Shown: positions 23,146 through 34,027 of the stretch, in pieces
Layout of the letters: every line of letters starts with the position of its first letter
Numbering within the stretch: the first letter of the stretch is position 1
Notes under the pieces: generated by a model
What the model saw: only the letters and a program-made list of their open reading frames with translations
The model's database searches: none
What the model was told of the DNA's origin: nothing
Program-made: the position numbers and the translations under genes
Source of the DNA: Paratinospora sagittata
Lineage: Eukaryota; Streptophyta; Magnoliopsida; Ranunculales; Menispermaceae
DNA: 64,000 nucleotides
Direction of reading: 5' to 3'
Assembly: GCA_035771175.1 (NCBI GenBank)
Contig: CM069600.1
Coordinates: forward strand, 12,480,420-12,544,419

Positions 23146-23867
23146 GATTTTCAAAAGGTTGCTCACAATAAGCTAAAACACATATTTATAGGAAACATAT
23201 TTGAAAAAGTAAGAACCATGGTTCTGTAGACAAAATCCCGTTTCTGTTTGAAATACACTAGAAACAACTCTCTCTTTTCTTCACGGAAACGCGTTTATGC
23301 TTTTTGCCTTCAGAAACTTGCTCTCTAGAATTTCATGTGGAAACGCGTTTCTACGCCAAAAATGTGTTTTTGCAAGATTAAGTGAAAAATTCATTGAAGG
23401 CAAGTGAAAACACGTTGCTCCAAGAGGAAAAGCGTTTTTGCTTGTCCAGTGTGCAGAAACTTGACTTTTTCTTCATAATTCAAGTTCAAAACATATTTTC
23501 ATGATAAACCATTGTTAAATACAATTGAATGAACTTTGAAACAATGTAATTGAAATACTTTGAAACAATAATTTGACTTTTATGAAAACAGTTGACTTTT
23601 CAAAACAAATATGATTTTGAAAAATATTTTAGACATGTGTACGACTTCGGCTGACACAGATGGAAAGTACTCTACAAACCTATGGAATCTAAGCAAGGGC
23701 AAAAGATTTTCAATAGTCTTCATACTTTGATCCACTTTAAGCTTTTACTTTGACTTTTGATATTTGATCATTTAAGTACTAAAATAACTTAGTCAAAGAG
23801 ATCAGTATACAAGGACTGTTGTTTTCAATCATCAACACATGCAAGGGTGAGAGTCAACATGCCAACA

Positions 23868-24082
23868 ATTCATGCAATAAATCGAACTATATAAATGGAT
23901 TAATCGTATCAAAAAACTTTAAACCACAGTTCCTAGATTCTCTAAAAACATGATCTATATCAATAATTTTAATGCAGGAGTCTTTCAATAGTTCAAATTT
24001 AATCACAAACAAAATTCTACATCTGTCATTTATCATGAATTGGAATAATTTAACCATATGCACATAAAAATGATGCAAAAAT
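23868..24082. other. Short unassigned AT-rich segment
   Basis: It lies between the Copia LTR end and the next Copia element. A 63-codon minus-strand frame here has no recognisable features. Confidence 0.3.
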
Positions 24083-24716
24083 TGTTGGAAAAATCGATGG
24101 TTGCAAAGAAATAAATTCTACAATCCCAGGATAATTTTCCAAACTATAAATACAACAAAATAACACCAACAATTTTTAGCGTGAAAAACCTTCCAAAGAT
24201 GAGGTAAAAAACCACAGGACCCGTAGGCCGCTTTAAGAAACTTCCACTATAAAAATGGGATTACAAACGTCACCTTTCGGTGGATCTCTCACAAATACAC
24301 AATACCTATGTATCTTCAATTTGTGGATAACACTTCACAAATTGGCTCACACTTTTTCTTCTCAAAGAAATTCTCTTTGAGGCTCTCCTAATAGATCTCT
24401 CTAAAATTAATGATCTCTCTTAGATCTATCGAATGAATTTTCAAGTTGAAGTTAAGGCTCTATTTATAGAGTTATTGAGGGGCAATTTTATAAATACATA
24501 AATTATATTTTAATACAAAATTATTATTCAATTCAGCAACTTCAGCGCCTGTTGCCGTTTTGGTTGAATATACAGCCGCCCCACGTGAATTTTGCAGTTG
24601 CCGCCATGCATCCCATGCATATGTTGACTGCCCAGAAGAAATTCAGCCGCCCATTAAGAATGAATTCTTGAATTTCTTTGGCTGCCTACCAGCCCACCAA
24701 TTTGAGGTGGACCCCA
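24083..24716 (-). repeat. 3' LTR of the Tnt1-like Copia
   Basis: 634 bp, aligned end to end with 29023-29656. It contains a minus-strand TATA-like region near 24465-24475 ('ctatttatagag'). Confidence 0.9.
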
Positions 24717-24735
24717 TCAAATCTCCTCCTCCACC

Positions 24736-26181
24736 TCATGTGGAACAGGGCTCCTCCACACCTGCAATATCTCTACAAATAACAAGCTTTTCTCTGGTCA
24801 GGGACTTCGTCATCATATCTGCCCCGTTGTCATTAGTGTGGATCTTCTCAACTTGCAGCAGTTTATTTTCCAGCACATCACGAATCCAATGATATCTCAC
24901 GTCGATGTGCTTGGACCTTGAGTGGAAGGTTGAGTTCTTGCTGAGGTGAATTGCACTCTGACTGTCGCAATAAAGAATATAATTTTCTTGGTTCTGATGC
25001 AATTCTTGTAGGAACTTTTTCATCCACAAGATCTCCTTACAACCTTCAGTGATTGCAATGTACTCTGCTTCTGTGGTGCTTAAGGCAATACATTTCTGTA
25101 ATCGTGATTGCCATGAGACAGCTCCCCCTGCAAAGGTTATTAGGTACCCGGATATCGACTTTCTCGTATCCACGTCGCCAGCCATATCTGAATCTGTAAA
25201 TCCTTCTAATAGAGATTTACCATTACCAAAACATAAACAATGACTAGAAGTACCTCTAAGATACCTGAGTATCCATTTAACTGCTGTCCAATGTTCCTTT
25301 CCAGGATTTGATAGAAATCGGCTCACAACACCAACAACATGAGCAATGTCTGGTCTGGTGCATACCATAGCGTACATTAGACTGCCAACTACTGATGCAC
25401 AAGGTACCTTGCTTATCTCTGATTTCTCCTCCTCGCTTGAAGGACACTGGCTTGAATTAAGCTTGAAGTGGCTTGCCAATGGAGAACTAACAGGTTTAGC
25501 TTTGCTCATGTTGAACCGTTCTAAAACTTTCTCAATATACTTCTCTTGAGATAGCCAAAGTCTCTTGTTCTTCCTGTCACGAACTATCTTCATGCCAAGG
25601 ATTTGCTTTGCGGGTCCTAAGTCTTTCATTGCAAAGGACTTGCTCAACTCTTTCTTCAACTGGTTAATCTTGCCGATATCTTGGCCTACGATTAACATAT
25701 CATCAACATAAAGTAAAAGAATAATAAAATCACCATCAGAGAATTTCTTGATGAAGACGCAGTGATCAGCTGTCGTTCGGTTGTACTCCGTTTTCTCCAT
25801 GAACGAGTCAAACTTTTTATACCACTGCCTCGGTGCCTGTTTCAAACCATACAGACTCTTCTTTAGCCTGCATACCAGCTTCTCTTTTCTTTTGACTTGG
25901 AAACCTTCGGGCTGTTCCATATAGATTTCCTCGTCAAGATCACCGTGTAAGAATGCGATTTTTACATCAAGTTGTTCAACCTCCAGATTAAGACTAGCTG
26001 CCAAGCCAAGAACAACTCGAATTGAAGACATTTTTACCACCGGTGAGAAGATTTCATCGAAGTCAACGCCTTTCTTCTGCTCGAATCCTTTCACAACCAA
26101 TCTTGCTTTGTATCTAGGTTGCGAGCTACCTTCTTCGCTTTTGATCCTGTACACCCACTTGTTCTTGAGGGCTTTCTTTCC
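24736..26181 (-). pseudogene. Copia reverse transcriptase and RNase H segment
   Basis: RT motifs run from 'YKARLVVKGFEQKKGVDFD' through 'QLDVKIAFLHGDLDEEIYM' and the catalytic 'YVDDMLI'. RNase H follows with 'TDSDMAGD', 'SLSTTEAEY'-type 'ALSTTEAEYIAI', 'CDSQSAIHLSKN' and 'RSKHIDVRYHWIRD'. Uninterrupted over about 480 residues. Confidence 0.9.
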
Positions 26182-26523
26182 CTACGATAATTTCACCAAA
26201 TCAAATGTGTGGTTCTCATGCAGAGATTTCATTTCTTCCTGCATGGCTTTCATCCACTCAGTCTTATGCTGGTCAGAGATAGCTTCGGTATAGCTCTCCG
26301 ATTCTCCCCCGTCAGTGAGCATTATATAGTCGCTAGGAGGATATCTTTGACTTGGTTGTCGCTCTCTAGTGGATCTCCTTAGTTGGGCTTCTGGTTGGAC
26401 TTGTTCAGGAACTTGTTCTGGTTCTGAACTTTGAGCTGGTGGAACATCATCATCAGTATCTGGTGCAGCTCCTTTGTCATCTGAATTTGTTGATGGAGAG
26501 ACTGGTTCCAGGTTAACTGGAAG

Positions 26524-27432
26524 TTATTCTGATTGTGGCTTCTCAGGTTTCTGAAAATCCTCGATCGTCTGATCTTCAAGAAACACCACGTCTCTGCTTC
26601 TGACAATCTTTTTGTTGACAGGATCCCAAAGTCTGTAGCCGAATTCTTCATGGGAATATCCCACAAAGATACACTGCTTCGCTTTTCCATCCAGCTTGGA
26701 CCTCTCGTCTCTAGGGATGTGAACAAATGCTCTGCAGCCGAATACTTTCAAGTGTTTGTAAGAAACGTCTTTCCCCGTCCAAGCTTTTTCTGGTACGTCG
26801 TAGTTCAGCGGAACTGATAGAGAAAGGTTGATTAAATCGACCGCTGTCCTCATTGCCTCCCCCCAATAGGAGTTTGGCAGTTTTGCATTTGAGAGCATAC
26901 ATCTTACTCTTTCACAAATGGTTCTGTTCATCCTCTCTGCGACACCGTTGTGTTGAGGTGTCTTTGGTACCGATTTTTCCAGCCTGATGCCGAAACTTTT
27001 GCAGTACTCCTCGAATGATCCGCGATACTCACCGCCATTGTCTGATCGTACACACTTCAAACGTCTGCCAGTTTCTCTCTCAACTTTTACATGAAATTGC
27101 TTGAAAACTTCCTGCACTTGATCTTTAGTTTTCAAAGCAAAGGCCCACACTTTTCTAGAGTGATCATCAATAAATGTCACAAAATAGTGAGCACCTCCTA
27201 GTGTCTTACAACTCATTGTACAGACATCTGTGTGTATTAAATCTAGAATATTTGCCTTTCTAGATGGTGGGGAACTACGAAATGCAACTCTATGTTGTTT
27301 ACCCATAATACAATCAACACAAGTATGTAAAGATGTACCTGTCATTCCTGGCAAGAACTCCTTCTTGGAAAGAATTCTGAGACCCTTTTCACTCATGTGG
27401 CCGAGCCGCTTATGCCATAACTCGGTGGGAAC
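26524..27432 (-). pseudogene. Copia integrase segment
   Basis: The zinc-binding part has 'LWHKRLGHMSEKGL' and 'CVDCIMGKQ'. The catalytic core has D ('DLIHTDVC'), D ('CVRSDNGGEY') and E ('PQHNGVAERMNRT'), so the triad is intact. It ends at the TAA at 26524, after the 'VFLEDQTIEDF' linker. Confidence 0.9.
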
Positions 27433-28536
27433 TTATTTCCTCACGATATTTACTTCTTCTTTACACAGCTTGACTTCTGTGTGGTAGAGTGATGCATCTT
27501 TCTTGCCTCTGGCTACTACCAAGTTTCCTTTGGTGAGCTTCCATTTTCCTTCACCAAAGTTATTATTGTAGCCATCGTCATCAAGCATTCCGGTGGAGAT
27601 CAAATTGAGGCGGATATCTGGAACATGCCTCACATCTTTCAAGAGTAACCTGTATCCAAGGTTAGTTTCTAAATAAATATTACCGATGCCGATAATCTTG
27701 GATGCATCATCATTTCCCATCCTCACTCGTCTGAAATCACCTTGCGTGTAGGCTGAGAAGAAATCTCGTCGTGAGGTGATATGGTAGGACGCACCTGAGT
27801 CAACTACCCATGTAGAGTCTTGACATGCAAGGTTGACATAATCAGCATCTCGAACAATGACGACTTCTTCAGTGAGAGTTGCGGTGTCATTTGTTCGGGT
27901 TTCTGCTTCTTGATTTCTGGATCGTCCCGCCTTTAACTTTCGACATTCTCGAATGAAGTGTCCGGGCTTGCCGCAGTGATGACACTTCTTATCATGCCAC
28001 GATCTGGACTTTGAGCGTCCTCTTTGCTGACTTTGGTTACGAGGATTTTTGCTTTTACTCATTCCGTGCCATTCTTGCTTGCCTTGTTTTTCCATAACAA
28101 GTGCTTCAGTTTCAGGAGTATAACCATTGTCTTTTCGTCGAGACTCTTCGTTCAGCATTCTGTCTTTTACCATATCCATGGTAAGCTTGCCGCCAGGAGC
28201 TGAGTTACTAACTGACACAACTAGAGTGTCCCAACTTTTTGGTAGAGAACTCAGCAACAACAACGCTTTTAGCTCGTCATCTACGATCATCATCATAGAG
28301 TTGAGTTGATCTACAATGCCTTGGAACTCACTCATGTGTTCCGATATGCTGCTTCCATCTTTATACTTCAAATTGACTAATCGTCGTATGAGATTAGCTT
28401 TATTCTGTACGGTTGTCCTCGCATACATTGTCTCCAACTTTTGCCAAAGAACGTAAGCATCGTGTTCAAAATTTTGGAAAATGCTCTTGTCGATCCATTG
28501 TCTAATTTGAGCAGCACACTTTCTGTTCAGCACGGC
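27433..28536 (-). pseudogene. Copia gag and protease segment
   Basis: Contains the gag UBN2 core ('YARTTVQNKANLIRRLVNL', 'SISEHMSEFQGIVDQL'), a basic stretch, the CCHC knuckle near residue 180 of this segment, and the protease active site 'DSGASYHI' with the later 'DVRHVPDIRLNLIS'. It lies between the TAG at 28537 and the TAA at 27433. Confidence 0.88.
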
Positions 28537-28764
28537 CTAGTCAACGTTTGTGCTGGTTGTTTTTGATGTCTTGTCATCTGTTGAAGTTGTACTCACAGCT
28601 TCCTCCTTCGGCATTATAATCGGCTTCCACAGATCTTTAATGTATAAAAGATCTTCCATCTTTGGCTTCCAAATTGCATAATTAAATGCAGTCAACCTGA
28701 TCATATTGCCTGTGTTCATATTTCCTGTGCTCTCCTCCATTTGAGTCGTCAATGAACAGGTTTC

Positions 28765-28985
28765 GCGGAGCTTGACACTTTTCCGGCGATAAATTTCCGG
28801 CGATGAATAGTACTAGGTGAATAGTACTCAATGAATAATACTCCTTGTGAATAGTCCTATATAAATAGTGCCCCTTGTGAATAGTGCTCTGTGAATAGTA
28901 ATCTATGAATAGTACTACTATTCTAAATAGTGACTGCCGACAAAATAGTACTGTATACGTGAATATTAATGTATGTATGAACAGT
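28765..28985. repeat. Irregular short repeats in the Copia leader
   Basis: About ten copies of a 10-14 base motif near 'gtgaatagtact' lie between the PBS and gag start (for example near 28803, 28818, 28848, 28876, 28891 and 28905). Confidence 0.7.
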
Positions 28986-29008
28986 ACCTTCTCCGAAAAT
29001 GACCCAGG

Positions 29009-29019
29009 CTTTGATACCA
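29009..29019 (-). other. Primer-binding site of the Tnt1-like Copia
   Basis: The plus strand 'ctttgatacca' precedes the LTR at 29023; the sense sequence is 'tggtatcaaag'. Confidence 0.8.
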
Positions 29020-29022
29020 CTT

Positions 29023-29656
29023 TGTTGGGAAAATCGATGGTTGCAAAGAAATAAATTCTACAATCCCAGGATAATTTTCCAAACTATAAATACAACAAAA
29101 TAACACCAATAATTTTTAGCGTGGAAAACCTTCCAAAGATGAGGTAAAAAACCACGGGACCCGTAGGCCGCTTTAAGAAACTTCCACTATAAAAATGGGA
29201 TTACAAAAGTCACCTTTCGGTGGATCTCTCACAAATACACAATACCTATGTATCTTCAATTTGTGGATAACACTTCACAAATTGGCTCACACTTTTTCTT
29301 CTCAAAGAAATTCTCTTTGAGGCTCTCCTAATAGATCTCTCTAGAATTAATGATCTCTCTTAGATCTATCGAATGCATTTTCAAGTTGAAGTTAAGGCTC
29401 TATTTATAGAGTTATTGAGGGGCAATTTTGTAAATACATAAATTATATTTTAATACAAAATTATTATTCAATTCAGCAACTTCAGCGCCTGTTGCCGTTT
29501 TGGTTGAATATACAGCCGCCCCACGTGAATTTTGCAGTTGCCGCCATGCATCCCATGCATATGTTGACTGTCCAGAAGAAATTCAGCCGCCCATTAAGAA
29601 TGAATTCTTGAATTTCTTTGGCTGCCTACCAGCCCACCAATTTGAGGTGGACCCCA
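29023..29656 (-). repeat. 5' LTR of the Tnt1-like Copia
   Basis: Partner of 24083-24716; starts 'tgttgggaaaatcg' and ends 'gtggacccca' on the plus strand. Confidence 0.9.
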
Positions 29657-29759
29657 TAAAAAATAAAACATTTTTATATGATCAGTATAGACGAATACAA
29701 TAAAAACCTAGCATTAAAAACTTAATGGAAATATTGATATTCTAGAAGCTTTGATACAA

Positions 29760-30935
29760 AATGGATTTAAAGACTGATTTTCTTAATGAGAATTTAGGAG
29801 AAAAAGTCTACATAGATCATCCTGAAGTACCCAAAATAGCTGGTAATGAACACTTGATTTGCAAACTTTAAGAAGTGAGTATATGGACTTAAACAAGTCT
29901 CCCGACAATGGTATCTCAAGTTCAATGGTGTTGTTACCTCTTTTGATTTTAAAGAAAACATCATTGACCAATGTATATATTTTAAGGTTAGTGGGAGGAG
30001 CAACTTCATGTTCTTTTTTATAATGTATGTTGATAATAGTTTGTTTGGTAGCAGTGGTCTTGGTCTTTTGTATAAAACTAAGAAATTTCTCTTAATGAAC
30101 TTCAAAATGAAGGATATGGGTGAGGCAAACTACTTGATAGGCAACGAAATATTCGAGATTGATTACATGGATTATAGAGATTGTCTTAGAGAGCATACAT
30201 TAAAAGAGTTCTAGAGAGATTCAACATGAACAAGTACTATTTAGCCAGCGTTGTACCTATTAAAAACTGAGATAAATTTAGTCTCATGCAATGTCTAGAA
30301 CATGAACAAATGACCAGAATTCCTTATGCTTCTACTGTAGGAATTTTGACGTATGCACAAACTTGTACCAGACCAGATATTAGCTCTTTAGTTGGTATGT
30401 TGGGGAGATACCAAGGTAACCTTTAGCATGGACAGCTAGAGAATTGCGAAGAAACTGATAGATATTTGTAAGAAACGAAGGATCACATGCTCACAAATAA
30501 GAAGTATGATTATTTATAAGTCTTTGGCTACTTTGACTCAAAACTTTTTTGTTGTCTTGATAATAGAAAGTCTACTTTTGGATACATGTTCCTTTTAGCA
30601 GGAGGAGCAATTTTTTGGAAAAGTACAAAGCAAACTATTACCGCTACATCTACTGTGAAAGCTAAATTTGTGGCTTGCTTTGAAGATACTAATCATGGTT
30701 TATGATTAAAGAACTGCATTTCAAGATTTGGTATTGTTGGCTATATTGCCAAGCCACTAAAAATTTATTGTGATAACACAACAATTGTATTATTCATTAA
30801 GAATGATAGATATTCTACTATTAATGTTTAGAATATGAAGTTAAGATACTTTGTAGTTAAAGAAGAAGTTCAAAAATCTTATGATTGCAAATCCGTTAAC
30901 AGAAAGATTATCTCCAAAGACAGGTAAAGAACATG
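29760..30935 (+). pseudogene. Old Copia RT and RNase H, plus strand
   Basis: Following changing frames on the plus strand: 'KTDFLNENLGEKVYIDHPE' (RT), 'RVLERFNMNKYY', 'TRPDISSLVGMLGRY', 'KSTFGYMFLLAGGAIFWKS', 'TATSTVKAKFVACFE' and 'IYCDNTTIVLFIKND'. At least ten stops or frameshifts separate them. The upstream half of the element is absent at 29657, where the younger Tnt1-like Copia abuts. Confidence 0.75.
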
Positions 30936-31534
30936 TTTAGAGAATGGGTCTTGATTGTAATTCTTAACACTTATTTATTTATATTAAATTATAAATTATA
31001 ATTGAATAAGTAACTTATGATAGAAAATGTCTTAAATTGATATATGACTGTCATGACTCTTGTAAGCAAATTATTTAATTACGAGTTTAAGATGATTAAT
31101 TGATGGCCACCATTAAAGTATTATTTTGATTTTGATATATATATGCGTACTAACTTTCATCAATCAAAATTAAGATTAGGTGGTCATGTGAGATACGTGG
31201 GAGATCCTCCATAATATTAATATTTACATAATAGAAATTTTAATCATGTGGTTCAAGTGGAAGAATGTTAGAAGTTCCCACATGACCAAAATTAATATGA
31301 GAGTTATAAAATTTCCATTAAAAACAAATCCCTATTTTAGTGAGAAATAGAATTATGAAAATTAATTATTTGGTTACCAATCCTTTCTCTTCAACCAATA
31401 AAAGGACGTTTTTATCCATTAAAAAATAATTCGAAAGTTTTCTAAAGTTCGAAGAGATAGAAAATTTTATGGAGAATTTTGTGAGCTAATGGATTATTCT
31501 AGTAGATCAATCTTCGACTGTTTATTATGTCATT
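30936..31534 (+). mobile_element. 3' end and partial 3' LTR of the old Copia
   Basis: Non-coding sequence after RNase H. A purine-rich 'caagtggaaga' at about 31256-31266 is followed by 'atgttagaagttcccac', the expected start of a Copia LTR at about 31268. The far LTR end is not defined. Confidence 0.5.
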
Positions 31535-31742
31535 GGCCATGTTTGGAAGTATGTCTGCATTTCTACCCGAAAGTGTTTTTTTTCAAACACAAACGGCAAA
31601 CACAAAAATAGAGAGGATAAAGCTTTACAAATATGTTTAAAAATTGTGTTGAAAACGAAAATGGGTACGTGCCATATGCTTGAAATTGCCCTTGACGAAA
31701 CTATTTGCCATAATGCGTCTTTCTTGGTGCTCGAACAGGGCC
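31535..31742. mobile_element. Small MITE with GGCC(A/C)TGTT termini
   Basis: It starts 'ggccatgtttgg' and ends with the reverse complement of 'ggccctgttcga'. It is flanked by ATT on both sides (31532-31534, 31743-31745). A similar element is at 40800-41011. Short length and 3-bp duplication fit a PIF/Harbinger-type MITE, but the TIR match is short. Confidence 0.45.
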
Positions 31743-32151
31743 ATTGAATAAGATCAAGATGGAATTTGTGTTTTTTGTGTTTAGATCAAACTAGAAAATT
31801 GGTATCCACTAAAGGAGTATTTTTTTTTATTCAGACCAAAGGAAGCACAAATCCCAAGTGCAATGGGACGAAGGATTCGTTACGATTAAATCCCATGTCC
31901 TTAGCTCATCCCATATAATGATTGGGTGCAACAAATACATCTATTTTGAAAGTTTTAAGTTTAAAATATTTTTCACTGCTTGTTAGCCAATAATGCTTTT
32001 GAATGTTTGTGGGGTACTGCAAAAGAATTAAAGGGGAGGTAAGTCTACAATACCAAAAAAAATAAAAAATAAAATAAGAGAATGAGACTCCCTCAACTTC
32101 TCTTACTTATTAGAACTTATTTTTAAGTGATAAAGTAATATCTTTAATTGA

Positions 32152-32182
<31 letters not shown>

Positions 32183-32899
32183 CAATCATAATTCAAACAA
32201 TATAGTAGACAACAAATTAAAAGAAAAAACAATGTACTAGATAACATTCATGTCAATATCAGCTTAAAATGTCAATATTGTACTATTTTATTTCTTATAC
32301 CCAAGTCATTGAATTATGACCGACTGACTTGCTGAACTTTTTGTTGGATATGGTTTTATTTATTATATAATATTATTATATTTTAAAATTATGTAATATA
32401 TATAATAAATGTATTTTTATCTATTTCTAAAAAGTTGATTATTTTGTTGTCGATTTTTTTTACAAAGAGTTAAGAACTCATTTATTTCTTGCTTTGAATG
32501 CTGCTTCAAAGCAACTAAACCCTAATGTAAATTGTCGATTCAAGCTAAAATCTACAACAAATTAAAATATAATAAAAAAAATCCTAAAAAGGAATGCTAG
32601 TTAGATTGGATAGCTTGCTTTGTCAAATTAATCTTAAAAGTGAAGATTCACAAAATTTTCTAAAACCATGATTTTATCCAGTGGAAAATTTTGCACTGAA
32701 TTAATGAGATGCACCATATTCTCTGATAACAAAAGGCGAAAATAAATATTCTTTGGTACCCAGTTCAAGACTGAATTAAAGGATCAAAATCAGAAAAAAC
32801 CTGTCTTCTTTCTTATTGAAGCAAAGAACAAATGGGTCTACAACAAAAAAAGCATTGAACCCACAAAATTAAATAAATCAAAGTACTCAATCCACCTAA
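31743..32899. other. Intergenic, AT-rich, with a (TA)n run
   Basis: No open frame or element end is convincing. A (TA)n microsatellite occupies about 32157-32182. It includes the 3' flank of the PAR1-like gene. Confidence 0.5.
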
Positions 32900-33256
32900 T
32901 TACTTCCCCTTCTCCTTCTCCAAGCTTTCAAAGAAGTTGGCAAGAAGTTTCATAGTATGGACTTGCTCTTGCAATTCCAGTATATAACCAGCTGTTTCTT
33001 CAAACAACTTATCAATCCCAAGTGATTCTCCTCCTGGTACAAGCCTCTGCAATGCCATGATCCTCCTCTCTATTCCCACTTTGTCATCATCATAAATATT
33101 ATTGGATGAACAAAGTTTCTGATTAATTTCATGACCTCCCATCAAAATCTTGGACCTGCCCTTTTGATATTTCTTCTGATGATCTCTTCTTCTTCCTGGA
33201 ATATTGCTTCTTCTTGTTGAGATTCCATGGAACTGATGAGTAGTACTGTTTTCCAT
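32900..33256 (-). CDS. PAR1/PAR2-like atypical bHLH transcription cofactor
   Basis: 118 codons from the ATG at 33256. An upstream in-frame codon at 33304 is not ATG-dependent and adds only a hydrophobic stretch, so the inner Met was chosen. The C-terminal half carries a helix-loop-helix (residues about 60-107) with 'RRIMALQRLVPGGESLGID', then 'KLFEETAGYILELQEQVHT', which closely resembles PAR1-type proteins of plants. The basic region lacks the normal E-box contact residues, although the N-terminus is rich in Arg and Lys. PAR1/PAR2 act in the nucleus as non-DNA-binding partners that restrain growth responses to shade and brassinosteroid. It is intronless, as usual for the family. It appears to be the only ordinary host gene in the window. 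Confidence 0.85.
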   Translation of the reverse strand: MENSTTHQFHGISTRRSNIPGRRRDHQKKYQKGRSKILMGGHEINQKLCSSNNIYDDDKVGIERRIMALQRLVPGGESLGIDKLFEETAGYILELQEQVHTMKLLANFFESLEKEKGK

Positions 33257-33537
33257 TGATAGAGAGATAAGAGAGAAGAGAAGAGAGATGGGACAAAGGG
33301 GCAAGAAAGGTGTATAGTACTATAGGGAAGTGCATGAGTAATGGGTGTAATGGTTTAAATTATTGATGAGTTCTAGAAATGTCAATTCCAACGTAGCTTG
33401 GTCCCACTAATTAGTTTTTGCTTTTGCAATTACTGTTTTTTGGATCACATGTTGACATTATATGATCATTTGAATTGACAAAAAGGAAGAAGAAGAAGAG
33501 GAATTAAAAGACTTGGCTTTTTAATTTCTTTCCAAAG

Positions 33538-33543
33538 CACGTG
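33538..33543. promoter_or_regulatory. G-box CACGTG upstream of the PAR1-like gene
   Basis: A perfect CACGTG about 280 bp upstream of the ATG. Light- and shade-regulated plant genes are often bound by PIF or HY5 factors at this motif, and PAR1 is known as a rapid phytochrome target. Binding here is inference. Confidence 0.4.
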
Positions 33544-33685
33544 ATTCCTACGTAGTGTTAGTGTTAACATATGTCATTTTATATCTTTATCTACATCTAT
33601 ATATATATATATCCATATTTATACTATAAAGTCTTTTTTGCCATAAATCATAAAATATTATTACTACAATAACTTATTATTAACT

Positions 33686-33893
33686 ATCAAACAAGATGGT
33701 GAGGTGGCTAGAACTCTTACTCATAACCCATAAGGACATAATTCAAGTCTTTTCACTAGATGAGATATAAGGATACCTATACACCCCGTTAAGAGAATGT
33801 CACTATATTTCTTGTTAGGGCTTGCCCGAATTAGTTAGTACGTGTGCACTAGTGTGAATACCTTGGTTTTACCCAAAAAATAAAATAAAAATC
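33686..33893 (+). mobile_element. tRNA-derived SINE with target duplication
   Basis: 208 bp with an A-box-like 'tggtgaggtgg' and a B-box-like 'aattcaagtct' near the 5' end and an A-rich tail ('aaaaaataaaataaaaa'). It is flanked by a perfect 9-bp duplication TTATTAACT (33677-33685 and 33894-33902), consistent with LINE-driven insertion. Confidence 0.75.
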
Positions 33894-34000
33894 TTATTAA
33901 CTGTTCAAGGGTGATTTAGTGACTTACATCATCTCTTTAATTACTTGGTTTCCTTTATTTATTTATCTATTTTTTATCGTTCAGTTTTTTTAACTACCTC

Positions 34001-34022
34001 ATATATATATATATATATATAT
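34001..34022. repeat. (AT)n microsatellite
   Basis: About 11 dinucleotide units directly downstream of the RNase H frame. Confidence 0.9.
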
Positions 34023-34027
34023 TTGGG

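Larger units (their letters stand above)
17002..23867 (-). mobile_element. Copia 5' LTR, split by a decayed gypsy element
   Basis: The LTR begins 'tgttggcccaaatc' at 17002, is left at 17166 and resumes at about 23146. It ends 'catgccaaca' at 23867, giving matched TGTTGG...CCAACA ends. Comparison with 1-690 indicates that several hundred bases of this LTR are missing at the right junction, so the gypsy insertion was followed by a deletion that also removed the gypsy 3' end. LTR sequence holds no gene. Confidence 0.65.
24736..28752 (-). pseudogene. Tnt1-like Copia polyprotein, one frame with four stop codons
   Basis: The minus-strand frame starts at 28752 ('MTTQMEEST'). It is interrupted only by in-frame stops at 28537 (TAG), 27433 (TAA), 26524 (TAA) and 26182 (TAG); no frameshift is needed. 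Order: gag, CCHC knuckle ('CHHCGKPGHFIREC'), aspartic protease ('WVVDSGASYHIT'), integrase with HHCC and DDE, RT ('LLYVDDMLIVG'), RNase H ending at 24736. About 1,335 codons, full length for this lineage. Point stops without indels fit a fairly young, recently inactivated copy. Confidence 0.9.
24083..29656 (-). mobile_element. Tnt1-like Copia retrotransposon, nearly complete
   Basis: LTRs of 634 bp at 24083-24716 and 29023-29656, in the sense strand TGGGGTCCAC...CCAACA. They differ at about nine positions by eye (roughly 1.4 percent). The PBS lies at 29009-29019 and a purine-rich tract (sense 'gaggtggaggaggagattt') borders the 3' LTR. One long minus-strand reading frame covers gag, protease, integrase, RT and RNase H. 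Flanks are A-rich ('aaaat' left, 'taaaa' right), so no exact target duplication can be claimed. It inserted beside or into an older plus-strand Copia that resumes at 29657. Confidence 0.9.
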
